In this document: positions 39,101-51,488 of the stretch, piece after piece
How positions within the stretch are numbered: the first letter of the stretch is position 1
How the letters are laid out: the number at the start of each line of letters is the position of its first letter
Source: Monosporascus cannonballus
Taxonomy: Eukaryota; Ascomycota; Sordariomycetes; Xylariales
Reading direction: 5' to 3'
DNA: 64,000 nt
Assembly: GCA_004154925.1 (NCBI GenBank)
Contig: QJNS01000061.1
Coordinates: 1-64,000, forward strand
Position numbers and translations under genes: made by a program
The notes under the pieces: generated by a model
Databases searched by the model: none
Seen by the model: the letters and a program-made list of their open reading frames with translations, nothing else
What the model was told of the DNA's origin: nothing

Positions 39101-42100
39101 ATTTTTATTAAGGAATTGATTTTAACCGTAGTATTTTTGGCATTATTTTAATATCAGAAAATAATTATTAATTAAAAGGTATTTTTTAAGTTTTAGAACC
39201 TTTTTTTAACGTTTTCGAATTACCGAGATTCTGCTATTTTATCTTTATTTTAAGTCTTTTTTAAAAATTTAGTAATAAGTTTAATTACATACAAATAATA
39301 AGCGATAAGTTTTTAATAAAAATTTACGAATTTTAAAAATACTTAAATATTATAAATTAATTTTAACTTTGGCCATATTTAGATAATATTAACTTATTAA
39401 CAGTTTATCTTTAAGCGGTTAATATTAATTATAAATTTTAAAAAATTTAATTTTTTTGAAACAAATCGTATTTAAATACTTTAATAAATAATTAATATTA
39501 TAATAGCCGTTCGTAAATTAATTAAAAATATTTCGTATATTTTCTTTTATTCTCCGAATAAATAACTATATTATTTGAATATATTATATATATAATTAAT
39601 TAACTTAATTAATATTTTATAAATATAAGTTTAAAACGAAATTAACGCATTAATAAAGTTAAATAATATAACCGTATATTTAAATTGCCCGTATCGCATT
39701 TAGAAAACGGTTCTTTATTAATCGCTTTCTTTTATTCCTAATATAATAATAAATATTTTTAAAATTAATTTTCGAAAGTACCTTAATTAATCTTAAGCGA
39801 TTTATTATTTTTAAAATTAAATGTAAAAAATATCGGTTTTTTATCGTTACCCGATTTAACCCTTTATAATTAATGTATAATCGGAAATTTTTATCTTTTT
39901 TAAGTACAAATAATATTAGTACTTTTACGTCCGCTTTCGAATAACGTATCCGGCCTGCTTTTAAGTTTTCTCGGATATAGTTTTCGAATAATTCTTTTTA
40001 AATTTTCGACATAATGTAAATTAGGCTAAATAAAGATGTTTTTCTTAAGATTAAATTTATTACATATTTTGTCCCTAATAATTAAAATATTTTGTTCGTT
40101 ATTTTTTCGAAATATATTTGCCGAAAATTCTTTAGGCATATAAAGAAATCGGTTATCTTTTATTTCTATTATTTTTCGAATTTTGGCATATTTAGCTTTT
40201 CGACTAAGCCTATTAAATTAACGGTATAAATTTGCTTATCGAAAAACGCTAGGTTTGCAATTTCTTACTTGTTAACCTTTTGCAATAATCTATTTAACTA
40301 TTAACATATGGCCGTATTTAACAAAACGCTTAATTTGCTCATTTTTGGTCTGGATAATAGGAAATCGGGTATTTTCCGATCGCGGCGTATTATAAAATAA
40401 ATTTGCTTAAATTTTCGTTCGTTTCTGTTATTATGTATTATATTAATAAGAATTTCGTAAACTTTATAACATTTTATATATACGCCGTTAACGTTAATAA
40501 AGCTCCGAATATTTACGAAAATTAATTAAAAATTAAAATTTTCCGTTAATTTTCTGCATATAATATTTATCTGTATTCCGGTATTTATATTTATTTATAC
40601 TGTTATATCTTTCGTACTTCTTTTAATAAATACCCTTTTTTAAAAAGCGGCTTCATTTTAACTGTTCTATAGTTATTAGTCGAAATGGACTAGACGTATA
40701 CGTTTATTTCGATTCCTTTTTTAAATTTACGTTTAGAAATTAATTTAATTCATCGTTATATATTATGATGTTTTGTACGGCCTTTAAAGGTCGATTTCTA
40801 TATAGCCGGAATAATAAAGTTTTTATATTTTTTAAAAATTTGTAATTTACGTTTTTATAACCTAACTTCCTATAATTATAATACTTAAATTAAGCCTTTA
40901 TAAAAATCAAAGACATTAGGCCGTACGGATTTATTTCGATCGGAATTAAATCGACGATTATCTGCTTTTCGAATATAAAAATACCCGCAATTCCTATTAT
41001 TTTTATACGGCGCCTTTAATTTGTTCTAAAGATTTTTTTTTCTAAAAATATTAAAAAAAAAATATTTATCCTTATTAATACTTTTAGCGAAATATAATCG
41101 GTCTTTTTTTTGCCTTTTTCCAAACGTTCTAATAACATTTTACCTTATTTGTTATGTTATTTATTTGTTTTAATTTAACGTTTTTTCGTAATAATACATT
41201 TAATAATCTTAATATTAATTTATAAAAATAATTAAACATAAAACGTTTATTATTCCGATTATTTTTCAGATTAAAAATATCCGTAAACTTTATTTTATAA
41301 ATTAAGAATTTTTATTTAATATAAAAATCCAACGGTAATTAATCGAATTATTATTAGAATTTCATAAATTATTTCTTATATTGTTTATCGAAAAAATTAA
41401 GATTTACGTAATTTTTCTTAATAAGAATTCTATAAATCTTTACTTTTAACTTTTTTTTCGTAATTAAAATCATTAAATATTATACGATATAATTGTTAAA
41501 TATTTGTAATAAAAACGTTTATATAGCTTAGAGCCTATTAAATATAAATAAAGATATTTTGCTTTAATTTTTAATATAAATTTCCGTAATAAATTTTATT
41601 TAATTTTTTTTAATTAACGTATGTTCGGAAAACTTCGAATAATTATAATACGGTATTCGTTTATTGTTTTTAAATTTTTATAATAATATCATAATTATTT
41701 TATAAAATTTTAATTTTTTTAAATTTATATTATTATTTATTATTTAATAAATTATCGAAATAATTCCGAATATTGTTTATTTTATTAACGGATAATTTTT
41801 AAAATTTGGTTATTATTAAAAAGCTTAATTTTTTTTATTTTAAATTCCGGGACGCGGTTATTATATTACGTCCGTTTTCCGACCGTTCCGTTAACGGTTA
41901 TCGGAACGTATCCTTATTATATATGTAAGGTAATTCAGGATTTCGAAAATTATAGTCTTTTGTCCGTTAAGATTCCGTTATAAGTTTTTTCGCCTATTTT
42001 CGTATCGTAATCGATCGTTTGTCGATTAGGTTCCGATCGGCGGTTTTTTCGATTAATAATTTAAGTTTATTTTATAATTAGCGAACTTTATTTTTGGTAA

Positions 42101-42154
42101 TTATTACGTTACTTTTTATAATAAAAATAATAAAATAATAAAATAATAAATAAT
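36183..42154 (-). mobile_element. Ty3/gypsy element family ii, copy 2 (minus)
   Basis: Aligns with copy 1 from its position 14957 onward and is uninterrupted. The integrase core is on the minus strand at about 37800-37560 and the reverse transcriptase active-site region at about 39600-39540. gag would be expected towards 42000. The DNA is heavily RIP-mutated. Its left end is cut by the LTR at 35744-36182 and its right end has a 5' LTR. The site matching the nested insertion in copy 1 (about 37895) and the site matching the solo LTR (about 39640) are both empty. The small open frame 38428-38616 is a shadow within pol. Confidence 0.7.
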
Positions 42155-42342
42155 TATAAGTTAAATAAGATAATCTCCGACCAGTTATAAAACGTATTTT
42201 AAGAAATAAATGTATTAGGTTATTTTTATCTGGCGTTTCCTATTAGCTGCCAGATGATAGATTTATACTAGTAAGTGGGTCGGTGGCTGATCGATGGCTG
42301 GTCGGCTACCAGCCTCATTCTTATAGAGGCTATATTCTCACA
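42155..42342 (-). repeat. LTR of family ii, right copy (5' LTR of copy 2)
   Basis: Starts TATAAGTTAAATAAG (RIP form of TGTGAGCTAGGATGAG) and ends TATATTCTCACA. Full-length match to 13729-13917. The right half is well preserved and GC-richer than the internal domain. Confidence 0.7.
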
Positions 42343-42640
42343 AAATAGCATTTTTAAATCTTTTTAAATAAAATATCTGCTTATATAATTGTACGCGAAT
42401 TTAAGTTATTTTAACGTCAGAAATTATTTAATAAAAACTAGTTCGTAATGCGTGATTTGATAAAATTTTAACATAAACTTTAAATTTGCGTTTAATAAAG
42501 TCGTTTTGATGTTTTCGTAGTAGTTAGTATTATAAGTTAACTGTATAATAAGTAACGTTTTGATTTAATTATTTTGTTATATTTCATATAATATCGTAAA
42601 TGCGTTTTTAATATTTAATTTAGCGTTTTCTAGTCATTTA
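42343..42640. repeat. Last RIP-mutated segment, related to 30180-30440
   Basis: AT-rich tail of the repeat block. It shares a stretch with about 30180-30440: ...CTTAATTCAAAT-like, TTTTCGTAGTAGTTAGTATTATAAGTTAA against the 30300s, and TTAATTATTTTGTTATA. This is a remnant of the TGTNACGRC-family element. Composition changes abruptly at about 42640. Confidence 0.5.
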
Positions 42641-42875
42641 ATTATGGTTTACCAGCGCTTAATAGCTTTCTTGCTTGTACCGTACCGTGATTGGAAACAC
42701 TCAGAGACTCTTTGTCGAATTCGTCGTAGGCACCCTAAAGTAACGCGCCGGCGAGCCGGAAGGAGAAAGACAAACAAGAAATGCTGTGAGACAAGATATA
42801 AATATATAGAGAGAGGGAGTGAGAGAGAGATACTATCGATCACTTGCTGGCAAACACTCTTCTCATCTTCCTCAT
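42641..42875. other. Short intergenic spacer between RIP block and first gene
   Basis: Normal composition. It holds a GA-rich microsatellite (about 42809-42831) and probably the 3' untranslated region of the minus-strand gene that ends at 42876. Confidence 0.5.
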
Positions 42876-44068
42876 TCAATGCGACGGCATGTGCGCAGAC
42901 AACCAGATGTCATCCAAACTATCGTTGTCGTGGCTGGGCTCCTCGTCCTGTTTATCATCATCATGGCCATGACCCCCGCCCGCTCTCTTTTCCCCTTCTT
43001 TCTCCTTCTCCTCCGCCGCCGATCCATTATCTGTGACCGCCGCCTCCCGGACAAATCTCGTCAGCTTCCCCAGGGACGTGATCTGCCGTTCGACGACCCA
43101 CCACAGCTCGTCCACCAGCACCTCCGCGGCCACTTTGAAGACAGGCTTAAACCAACCCCTCTCCCCGACACCACCAACCGAGTCATCAGCCTCATCATCC
43201 GTTAGACCCCGCTCCTCCTCCGCCGCGACGGCCAGCAAGAACGGAGCCCCGGATCGCCAGCGCGGGCTCGTCGTTCCCTGCTTCTTCCCGTTCTTGTCCC
43301 CCCCGGCCGACGCTGACAGCACCGAGGCCACGGCCCCCGGGGACGCGCAAAGGAATATCGGCAGAGAGAGACCGGGCGGGAGGCTCCCGGACTCCCGCAC
43401 CGCGCGGTACCGAGCGCGTAGTCTCTCGACTGGATTCGCGACAATAATGTCACGGCGGCTACGACCCTCCTCTGCTATGGTTTCTTCTGCTGCTTGTTCT
43501 TCTACTTCGACCCACCGGACCTCGAACGTGCTCCGCGCCTCGGCGACCTCGCCGGCCGGCTGCCCTTGCTCCAGGCCGCGTCGAGCGGGGTTTCGACGAT
43601 CTCTCGGACTCGGGTCTGGAACTCTTCCAGGTCCGAGCCCGTTGCGGTGGTGGCAGTGGCAGTGGCAGTGCGGAATGCCACGAACCCCCATGGCTGGCCT
43701 TGGTATCGTTTCCTCCAAGTCTTGAGCCAGTCGGGCGGCGGGGGCAGCCGTCGTCGCTGTCCTTGAGCGGATGATGATGATAATAATGAAGACGAGGACG
43801 CGGCTTCTTCGAGCTTTTTGACGCGCAGCTGCTCCTGCCACACGACGCGGGCCATCTCGGCGACGCCGTCCTCGCTGAGAACATCGCGAAAACCGGCCTG
43901 CGCCTTTGCCCGCTCGTCGTCGGGCAGGGCGGCGCTGTCCTCGGCTGTGGCGCGGGCGTACCGGTCGAAGCTCCATCCGGGCGGCCAGTAGGAGCTTGAG
44001 GCGTCAGAGTAGGCGGACAACATGCCCGAGGGAGGTGGAACTTGGTTGTCTTGACGCGGCGCCGCCAT
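42876..44068 (-). CDS. Conserved fungal protein of unknown function, with apparent one-base frameshift
   Basis: The start is the ATG at 44068-44066 (context ACCATGG). The first reading phase gives MAAPRQDNQVPPPSG, then a SSYWPPGWSFDRYAR motif, PWGFVAFRT and REIVETPLDAAW. It leaves the coding frame near 43565. The next phase takes over with ARSTFEVRWVE, RYRAVRESGSLPPGLSLPIF, PFLLAVAA and ERGWFKPVFKVAAEVLVDELWW, and stops at 42876. ATG to stop is 1193 bases, one short of 398 codons, so a single missing base around 43560-43590 explains everything. A 50-nt intron (weak GTCCGA donor, GGCAG acceptor) would also restore the frame, but it would delete the REIVETPLD stretch. The carboxyl tail is acidic, with His/Asp runs. 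There is no signal peptide or membrane segment. I recognise a pattern of proteins common in Pezizomycotina but no known function. It is the gene nearest the RIP block. Confidence 0.65.
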
Positions 44069-45703
44069 GGTTGGTTTGGGCGGAAGGAATTTTTTGAATT
44101 GAATGTGGGGATGGAAGATGGGAGATGGGGGATGAGTTGGGATTTCATGTTCGTGGAGGGGTGGGGAGGGGAGGTGTGTGAAGAAAAATGTCAAGAAAAC
44201 GACGGAGGGAGAGAGACGGAGAGAAAGGTTCACGAGAGATCAAGGGAACCTGAAAAGACAGTCTAGGTCCATCGCTCCTGAAGCGCACGTACCCCAGATC
44301 CTAGCCCACTCCATCCTCCCGTCACTCTGCCGAACCCTAACCTAATATTTATTCCCCAGAAACCTGGCGACCTTGGTCGATAACGGAGGAATACAATGCA
44401 GAGTTTCAGATATCCGAAACTCTGTTGGTAGGTATCCCCTGGTCCCTATCCGTCCCGTCCTTCCGACAGACCGCATGGCCCCGCTCGCACATATTTTCAC
44501 CTTAGCTCTTCATGTCGTGAAGCCCAATTTAATAGTAGTCTCCGGGAGCATACGAATGGGGTGAACGGCTAGAGGTATATCGTCAAATTTCAGAATTGTG
44601 GGAGTTTCCTCTTTCCCTTTACCATTTGGCCCCCGGAGGGTCGCCGGATTATAGTTAAACCTCCGCGCCGCTGTAGTCTATAACGTAAAAATAATACCCG
44701 GGACCGCGAAGAACGGGCTAGTGGTAAGACAGTACCGTCCCGGCTACCTGGGACCCGGATCTCACCCCTTTTCCGTTTTTTGGGTTGGACTAGGCAGACC
44801 GCCTGGCTGTGTTTAATTTTCCGCAACGGCTGCAGACCCTTGAATCCCAACTTTAACCAAAGGAGTTAGCGGATTTCATAAGTGGGGGATCGTCCCGGCT
44901 TGCTGGATCTCGGTAGCTCCCTTGAAAAGGAATAAATGATCCACAGGAGAACATTAGTACCCTCCCGCATCAATGAGCGGCTGAGTGACAATTGATTGAT
45001 GTCCCCGCTGGCTGGGATGATCTAGACGGGTCGGGCCCTGGCTTTTGCACGATGCCTAAATATAGAAAGACACTGGCAAGTTGTGGTTGGCATGACTTCC
45101 CAATTCTAGACCTATCAGCCCAACGCCCGTTCTATACACTATTGGTAACTAGCCCCTTAGCAGTCCCGGGTTGCCTAGCTGCGGTATTCAATCTCGACGG
45201 GAAATGGCAACGGAACACAATGACAAGACTCAGTGTCTATGGCCCTTCAACTGTCAATATTAGGACTGAAGTTTGCAATTCAACGAACTCAGTCCGAGGT
45301 GCTGCACGACGCAGATGCGGGTGGTCTATTTTGAGATGCGTAAAGCCTCTGTGAACTGTCACGCTCGCTTATCTGCACGTCTCAGGCCTCCCAGGCTGAA
45401 CATGCCGAGAAATTACTAGCCTGTCTAGTGGACGACTGTCAGCCTATCCTGCATCCATGGCTGAGGCTTGACTCGCATATCGCACTACCCTTTGCAACAG
45501 TTGCGCCAAGAGATGATATTATTGGATATGGTTCCGATTTTAGCTACTGCCTGACTACCAGTACCGGGTCCTTGGCTCTCCTTTACAGTGCCATAAAAGA
45601 TGGTGGAGCCCTCAAGGAGGATGGTGGTGGCCGCACCGATGCTCGACTTTCTCTGCACTACTAGTTATAGTTGCGACGGCGCGGCGGATTAAACATTCAT
45701 GTC
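44069..45703. other. Intergenic region, no supported gene
   Basis: Normal composition. Several short open frames (44373-44564, 44590-44850 minus, 44992-45354, 45428-45664) have no recognisable domain and no splice-compatible extension. The segment must hold the promoters of the divergent flanking genes. An upstream exon of the plus-strand membrane-protein gene at 45704 cannot be ruled out. Confidence 0.5.
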
Positions 45704-48700
45704 ATGTCGCATATTCCGATAGCGCCGAGTACGGGGAGGGCTACGTTTGATATTCTTCCTCAGACTCACTCATCTGATGTTGGTTACTCCTGGGAATACG
45801 GCCAAGAACAGTATCGAGACGAAGGAGAAGGCTTCGCCTATGGATATGGCCAAGAACAATATCGAGGACAAGGAGAGAGCCTAGCCCAGAGATACGACCA
45901 AGAACAGTATGGAAGCGCAAGAGAAAGCATTGCCCGGAGACACGGCCAAGGACAGTATCGAGAACAGGGAGCGGGCTTCGCTCGCGGATACGATCGAGGG
46001 CCTCACCAAGTTCCATATGGCGACGTCAGTCCACTGTACGACGGGAGAGGATATGCGGGCGTAGCGCAGTTCGAGAGCGGAGGTGTGCCGTCATCCGACC
46101 ACGCTCCTTACAGACAGCAAAGCGATTCGGGAATAACGCCCACACATCAAGCAGCTGCACAGTCTCCGCAACCGATGTATCACCAGTATGGTATCCCACC
46201 TACTTGCGCTGGAACACCGTTACCGAATCAACCACGGCCCAACTATAAACCGTCCGCGTTGAGATGGCCGTTCCTGAGCTTGCTATTCATCGCGTTGGTT
46301 GCCTTCATCGGACTACTCGCTTATGCCATGTATGCACTGCCACAGCGGGACATCTTGTCGGAACTCATCAACTCGACTTCAAAGCCGGACACAGTCAGGA
46401 GGCAGGTTGGTGACGCTGTCGAGATCGTTGCCGATACAGCAAATTCTTCGAGCCCCGGCGCTCCCAAGGAACGCGGTTATAGCGAGGTTAGTGGCATAAT
46501 GGTGACTCACATTGTCACTATGAATCAAGCCCACCGCTCTAGTCACGATGGCTTCGTAGGTAAAAGGACCAACTCAGTCTCCGTTTCGACCCAGACGACA
46601 CCCGAGATAGTTCCAACGAGATCGGCGGGCGATGCCGGCGAGAGTTCTACTACGGGTCCTCCTGTAATAACGACGACTAGGCTACCGGGGGACTACGGAG
46701 ATGTTTCCGTAACCGTGACCGAGTCTAGTCCCCCATCGACTAGAGCACCGGAGCACTACGGAGATATTTCCGTGACCATGACCTTCCCACCTAAACGGAC
46801 AAACTCGGCCTCGGTTTCAACCCAGACGACACCCCCGACACTTCCAACCAGACCGGTGGAAGACTACGGAGATATCTCTAATACGGAACTCCCTAGCACA
46901 TCGGCTAGACCACCGGAAGATTTTGGAGATGTCTCCGTTACCGAGACTGCTCCCCCCTCGACTAGACCACCGGACGATTTTGGAGATGTTTCAGTGACCG
47001 AGACTACTACCCGGTTTACTAGATCGCCGGATGATTTTGGAGGTGTTTCCGTTACCGAGACCGTCCCGCCTATTGGGACTGGGCCGCCCGGTGATTTCGG
47101 CAGTGTGGATCCCGTTATCACCACCGTCACCGTAAATCCTACGGATCATGGCGAGGTAGGAGTGGTCCAGACGTTGGTTCTAACACCGACCTTGGCGGTT
47201 GAAACCGACGCTAGCGGAATCCCAACCGCCACGCGGACAGAGTATCCGTCCTTCACAAGCGTCATCCCGACTTCTCATACTACCGTCCTCACCAACTCGC
47301 TAGGACAGCCGACGGGCACGGTGGTTACCGATGCCCTCGTCACGCCGTCCGTCGCCGTCGAGACAGATAGCAACGGCATCCCGACGGCAACCAGAACAAG
47401 CTACGGCATTATCCCGACGAAAGGACCCGAACCTTCGGTCGTCGTGAAAGTTAAGGGCATAACATACGGAGAATACTTCATCGGCATGTTCCTTCCGACA
47501 ATCCTAGCCATGACCATCTCGATCCCTATCCGCATCCTCGACCTCAACGTCAAACTCCTCCAGCCGTGGCACGAGCTCACGAAGCCCGGCGGCGCTTCCG
47601 GGCGCCGGTCGCTGTGCCTCGAGACGGGCGGGTGGTGGGGCCTGATCAACGCCGTGCGCTGGGTCTTTGGCGGACAGGTCTTGATCGTGCTGACGACCTC
47701 TCTCGTCTTGGGATCCGCGCTCCTCGTGCCGTTGTCCGCGGAGGCGATCGCGTTCGATCTCCAGGGCACGTGTGTTAAGGGGAGCGGCAAGGGGAGGGAC
47801 TGCGTGTATGTGGTCAGTGTCTTCCGCGAGGCCGCCGGCGCCACGCTCGCGTTGTTGGGGCTGATGGCCATGATGGTATTTACCGTCTTAATCTACTTGG
47901 TGAAGTGGCAGTCGGGCGTGGGGACTAACCCGTGGAGTATCTGCGGCATCGCGTCCTTATCGCTAAATGAGGACGTTCGGAAATTATTTCCTAGCCATGT
48001 CGAGGGCGGGGCCGCGGGAAAGCCGCCCGACAAACTCATGAAGTCCCTTCTCAAGGATCGCTTCTTTACGCTTGGCTACTTCCATAATTCGGATGGGGGG
48101 CTCGAGTACGGTGTTATGCTCCAGGAAAACGATGCAGTCGAACCTTACCTCAAAGGAGTGCGCGATGCGAATGCACCACCACTAAACGAAACGCACTTGT
48201 ACGACGGCCAGGCACATTCTGGGAAGAAGCATCACCAGCCCTTTTTCATGCTTAAATACGCCGGCCGGGCGCTACTTTTTATGCTACTCTGCGGGATATT
48301 GGCTCTGATACTGTATTACAACAATACGGGAGGCGAGACGGCATTTGAGCACTTCATGATGAGCGAGTCGTTCGGCGTGCGCTTCCTCTTCTCGGGGGTC
48401 GGTTTCATCATCACGTTATGCTGGTCATCCTTCTTCAACAGTAAGTTTATGTCCCTACCGACTTACACGGACGTTCGTTAGTAAAGCTAACCCGTGAAAC
48501 GCAAAGGCGTGGCGGCGATCAGTCCCTACCACCTCCTAGCACAAGCCCCGCAGTCTGCCCGGCGGTCGATCCTCCTAGCGCAGCCGACAAACGAGTTCTC
48601 AGGACTCTGGTCTGCCGTCCGCCGGCGCGACGGCTTCCTCGCCGTTGTGGCGCTCACCTCGGTCCTGTCCGAGCTCCTGCCGGTGCTCCTGGCGGAGATC

Positions 48701-49042
48701 CCGTTCCGCGTCTCGCAGACCTACCTCGTCCACCTCGTCACCACGTGGAGCGCCGTCGGCATCCTGTGCATCATGCTGCTCGTGCTCGTCGCCTCGTTCT
48801 TCGTCAAGTGGCCCCACATGCCCCTCGACCCGACCACCGTCGCCGGCGCCATGTACTACGTAGCTGACTCCTGGATGCTCGGCGGGTTCGACGGGCTGGG
48901 TACCCTCGGGCCCAAGGATAGGGACCGCAGGGTCGTGGCGCTGGGCCTGAAATACAGGTTTGGGCAGATGACGGGGGTCAGTGGGGATACGAGGGTCGGG
49001 GTCGACATCGCGGGGGATCATAGCAGTGTGGCAGGTTGGTGA
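45704..49042 (+). CDS. DUF3433-type multi-pass membrane protein
   Basis: Two exons, 45704-48440 and 48507-49042, encode 1090 residues. The 66-nt intron has GTAAGT, a GCTAAC branch site and an AAAG acceptor. Joining gives WSSFFNSVAAISPYHLL, the family's usual continuation. The start is the first in-frame ATG (MSHIPIAP). Residues 25-100 are imperfect repeats around a GQEQYR motif. One membrane segment lies at about 187-211 (WPFLSLLFIALVAFIG). Residues 285-465 are a Ser/Thr/Pro-rich stalk with 6-8 copies of a DFGDVSVTET-type repeat, probably O-glycosylated and outside the cytosol. From about 590 on there are hydrophobic segments near 595, 650-685, 710-735, 856-872, 890-912, 954-978 and 990-1012. 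These carry the two DUF3433-like units (RILDLNVKLLQPWHELT; ARRSILLAQPTNEFSGLW). The family is fungal and uncharacterised. A role at the plasma membrane or cell surface is inferred from topology only. The penultimate stretch is low in conservation, so the exact end is less sure. Confidence 0.85.
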
Positions 49043-51062
49043 GGTTGTTAGTTGCATCCTCGTGTGGCACTGGGGAGCTGGGTTTATCTACGCGCTGCTA
49101 ATGGGCGCCGTACTATCGACAGGTATAACTACAGTAACATTCATCGAATATTGAACCCGATATTCAAGGTTGACGTGATGCGGCTCAGCCACTTTCCTTG
49201 AAAACTGAGACTGGTAATGAAATAGATCGGGGGGACTCAGGGGACCCTCTCTAATGCCGCGGTTTCGACGGTCCTTGTAGTTAAAATAAGATCTATAACA
49301 TTCGGGATGCAACACCTATCCCCTTCCGAGTACCCAAGATGGCCTCCTCCACCACGCCAGGTGTGAAAACTACGGATCTGTAGCTGATCAATAGCCTGGG
49401 TTAGCCCCAATAGATCAGCCCCTAGTTGAGACTACCAACAGTCACCTCTGGTATCGCTTCTCACAACTACAGGTGTATTGCCATGTATTTAGGAAGGTGT
49501 CATTACGTTGGTTTTTGTATCTGAGACCTTTTAGTTGTCGACTGATAATATATTCTTTTTCAGAGACAAATGCGTGAATGTCAGGGTCTTATAGCGGTGG
49601 TCAATAGTACTCCATGTCTTACGCCGCAAGATATAGATGGCAAGTTTAACTGTCCCGGTTACTGGTTCCCGGCTCCAAGAAGTTCATTACAAAAGAGACT
49701 AAGCGTCTTTATTGAAAAGAAGGGAGAGAAGGGCGTTGGTCTACGGGCGGCGTTTCCGCAAAACGGGCACGCCTTCTTACTTACTTAGCACGGGACAATC
49801 TTGCAGAAGTTGCTAATACGTAGGCCTTGGATAGCTGTCTTTGAAACGTTTCAATACAAGTGAATAATAAGTGTTACACTGTCGGCATTCGGCTCACATA
49901 CCCTTAATAGCAAGGGATGTCTGGAGGGATGCATCTTGCCGCAGATGCTTCTTTCTGGCATCTGATGAAACAGGCGATTTCTTCATATTGACAGAATATC
50001 CAAGTTAAGAATTCATATAACCGTTGCCCTGAGCGCCCCCTAATATAAAATCTCCTCAGTCACTACGTATTTTCCAAACTTTGCCCAAGATCCATATAAC
50101 TGGCAAAAAATACACGAATTCTTAAACCGCCAAGATTTTACAAAGCCATGCAACGTTAAGAAGCTTATATATTCCACTAACCCTGTTCAGCCGCATGCAC
50201 AACTTCGGTAACGGCAGGACGGCGAGGATAAAAAAAATGCTTTGCGAGGGAAAGGGGCCTTGTCCCGAACAGTAGTACATCGCCTGATGATGTTCCGGGT
50301 CGGGCCAGGGGCACGCGGTCATCCCACTCCAGATCCATCCGCGCTCGAAACAACGGAGGGACACCACACACACGCACGCAGAACCAACAACCGGAAGACA
50401 AAAAGAGCAAAAACGGAGCAGCATTCAAAACCAACCACCCATTTTCAGGCTCTCGGATGGGTCGTATATCTTGAGCAGTTACCTGATTACATGCAAATAT
50501 GCGTTGACATATTTCCTACGCAGCGTTCTGTCCTAATTACTATAAATAGGCAACCCCCACTCGCACTCCTCCTGTCCTTCCTCTCCTCCACTTTCCTCCT
50601 CCGCAAACAGACTGGAGAGACAGCCTAGAGACGGTATGGAGACAAGCATAACGAACCCCGCCCATCCTTTTCCTGTGCGCGATAATTAGCGATAGTTCAC
50701 CGGATCGAACCCGTCTTGTATGTTATGTTATTTAAGTATGTGTATGTAGCTTCCCCTATCCCCTCCCCCATCTTCCGTCTTCTGCCTTCTGTTCGCTACC
50801 TAGCCAGTAAGTCCGCAAACCTCCGCTCAACTCATTACACCTACGGTGCCACTCCTTCCCCTCAACTTCCCCTGCTTCCCCCTTCACCACACCCCCTGTT
50901 CTCGACAAAAGCCCTCGGGTGTCGCGGCGCTCTCTACCCGTCTCGCATCTCCCAGACCCAAAAGCAGGCAGACAGAGGGGTAGACGGGGGCGGGGCGCCG
51001 GGCGCCATCCGGCTCAGCCGGATCGAGCGGTCAACTGCCCTTCCCGGGGGGGGGGGGGCGCG
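49043..51062. other. Intergenic region, no supported gene
   Basis: About 2 kb between two convergent genes. Open frames such as 49570-49788 and 50242-50628 show no recognisable domain. 50570-50910 is strongly CT-rich, of the kind found upstream of fungal transcription starts, but no coding region follows on that strand. A 13-base G run at 51046-51058 ends next to the assembly gap. Confidence 0.5.
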
Positions 51063-51072
51063 NNNNNNNNNN
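51063..51072. other. Assembly gap (10 N)
   Basis: Ten N bases sit between a G13 run (51046-51058) and a C20 run (51088-51107). The true length here is unknown. The opposite homopolymers suggest a read-through or orientation problem at this place. Confidence 0.98.
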
Positions 51073-51488
51073 CGGGCCAAACCCCCTCCCCCCCCCCCCC
51101 CCCCCCCAACCCCCAAGGAAAGGTCACAGACGGGTGTAAACTCCGAAAGAGGTGCAAATTCGAACATAGGTATCCTCGCCATGACTATGAAAGAAATGAG
51201 ATGAAATAGAAACGCTCCCCGATGGAACTTGCGGGCGAGCGTGTTCAAAAGCATCGCCTATGGGAATAAAACGTGGAAATGCCCGAGACAAAACATAAGA
51301 CGACCAAACTTAGAAGCGTACGCCTGACTTGCAACGCTGTACGCTTTATCCAGTATCCCCTTTCTGGTCCTACATGTAAATTAAGGGAAGGGCTGCCGAA
51401 GAGAACCCCCGAGTATTATTAGACAATGCCAAAGGATAGCCATACCCCGCGTCCTGGCTGTGCCTGCCGGAACGGTGTGATAACTTGA
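51073..51488. other. Intergenic, C-run and 3' flank of the Rho1 exchange factor gene
   Basis: Begins with a run of 20 C, then ordinary sequence without a supported frame. It probably includes the 3' untranslated region and polyadenylation site of the gene ending at 51489. Confidence 0.5.

Noticed and set aside
43033..43725. Long plus-strand frames (230, 130 and 128 residues) opposite the first gene
   Set aside because: Antisense shadows in GC-rich DNA, with Ser/Arg/Pro-biased sequence and no domain.
42876..43976. 366-residue minus-strand frame as an independent protein
   Set aside because: Its first 130 or so residues are Arg-rich, out-of-phase reading of the real gene. Only the part from about 43560 to 42876 is coding, as the second part of the gene starting at 44068.
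44325..44350. CCCTAACCTAA motif (another AACCCTAAC near 62662)
   Set aside because: Single units only, so neither a telomere nor a fusion scar.
44590..44850. 86-residue minus-strand frame in the intergenic region
   Set aside because: No recognisable domain, basic low-conservation composition and no supporting splice context.
50690..50725. Minus-strand GGTTCGATCC, a possible tRNA B box
   Set aside because: No A box at the right distance and no acceptor or anticodon stem can be formed. The flanking sequence is ordinary.
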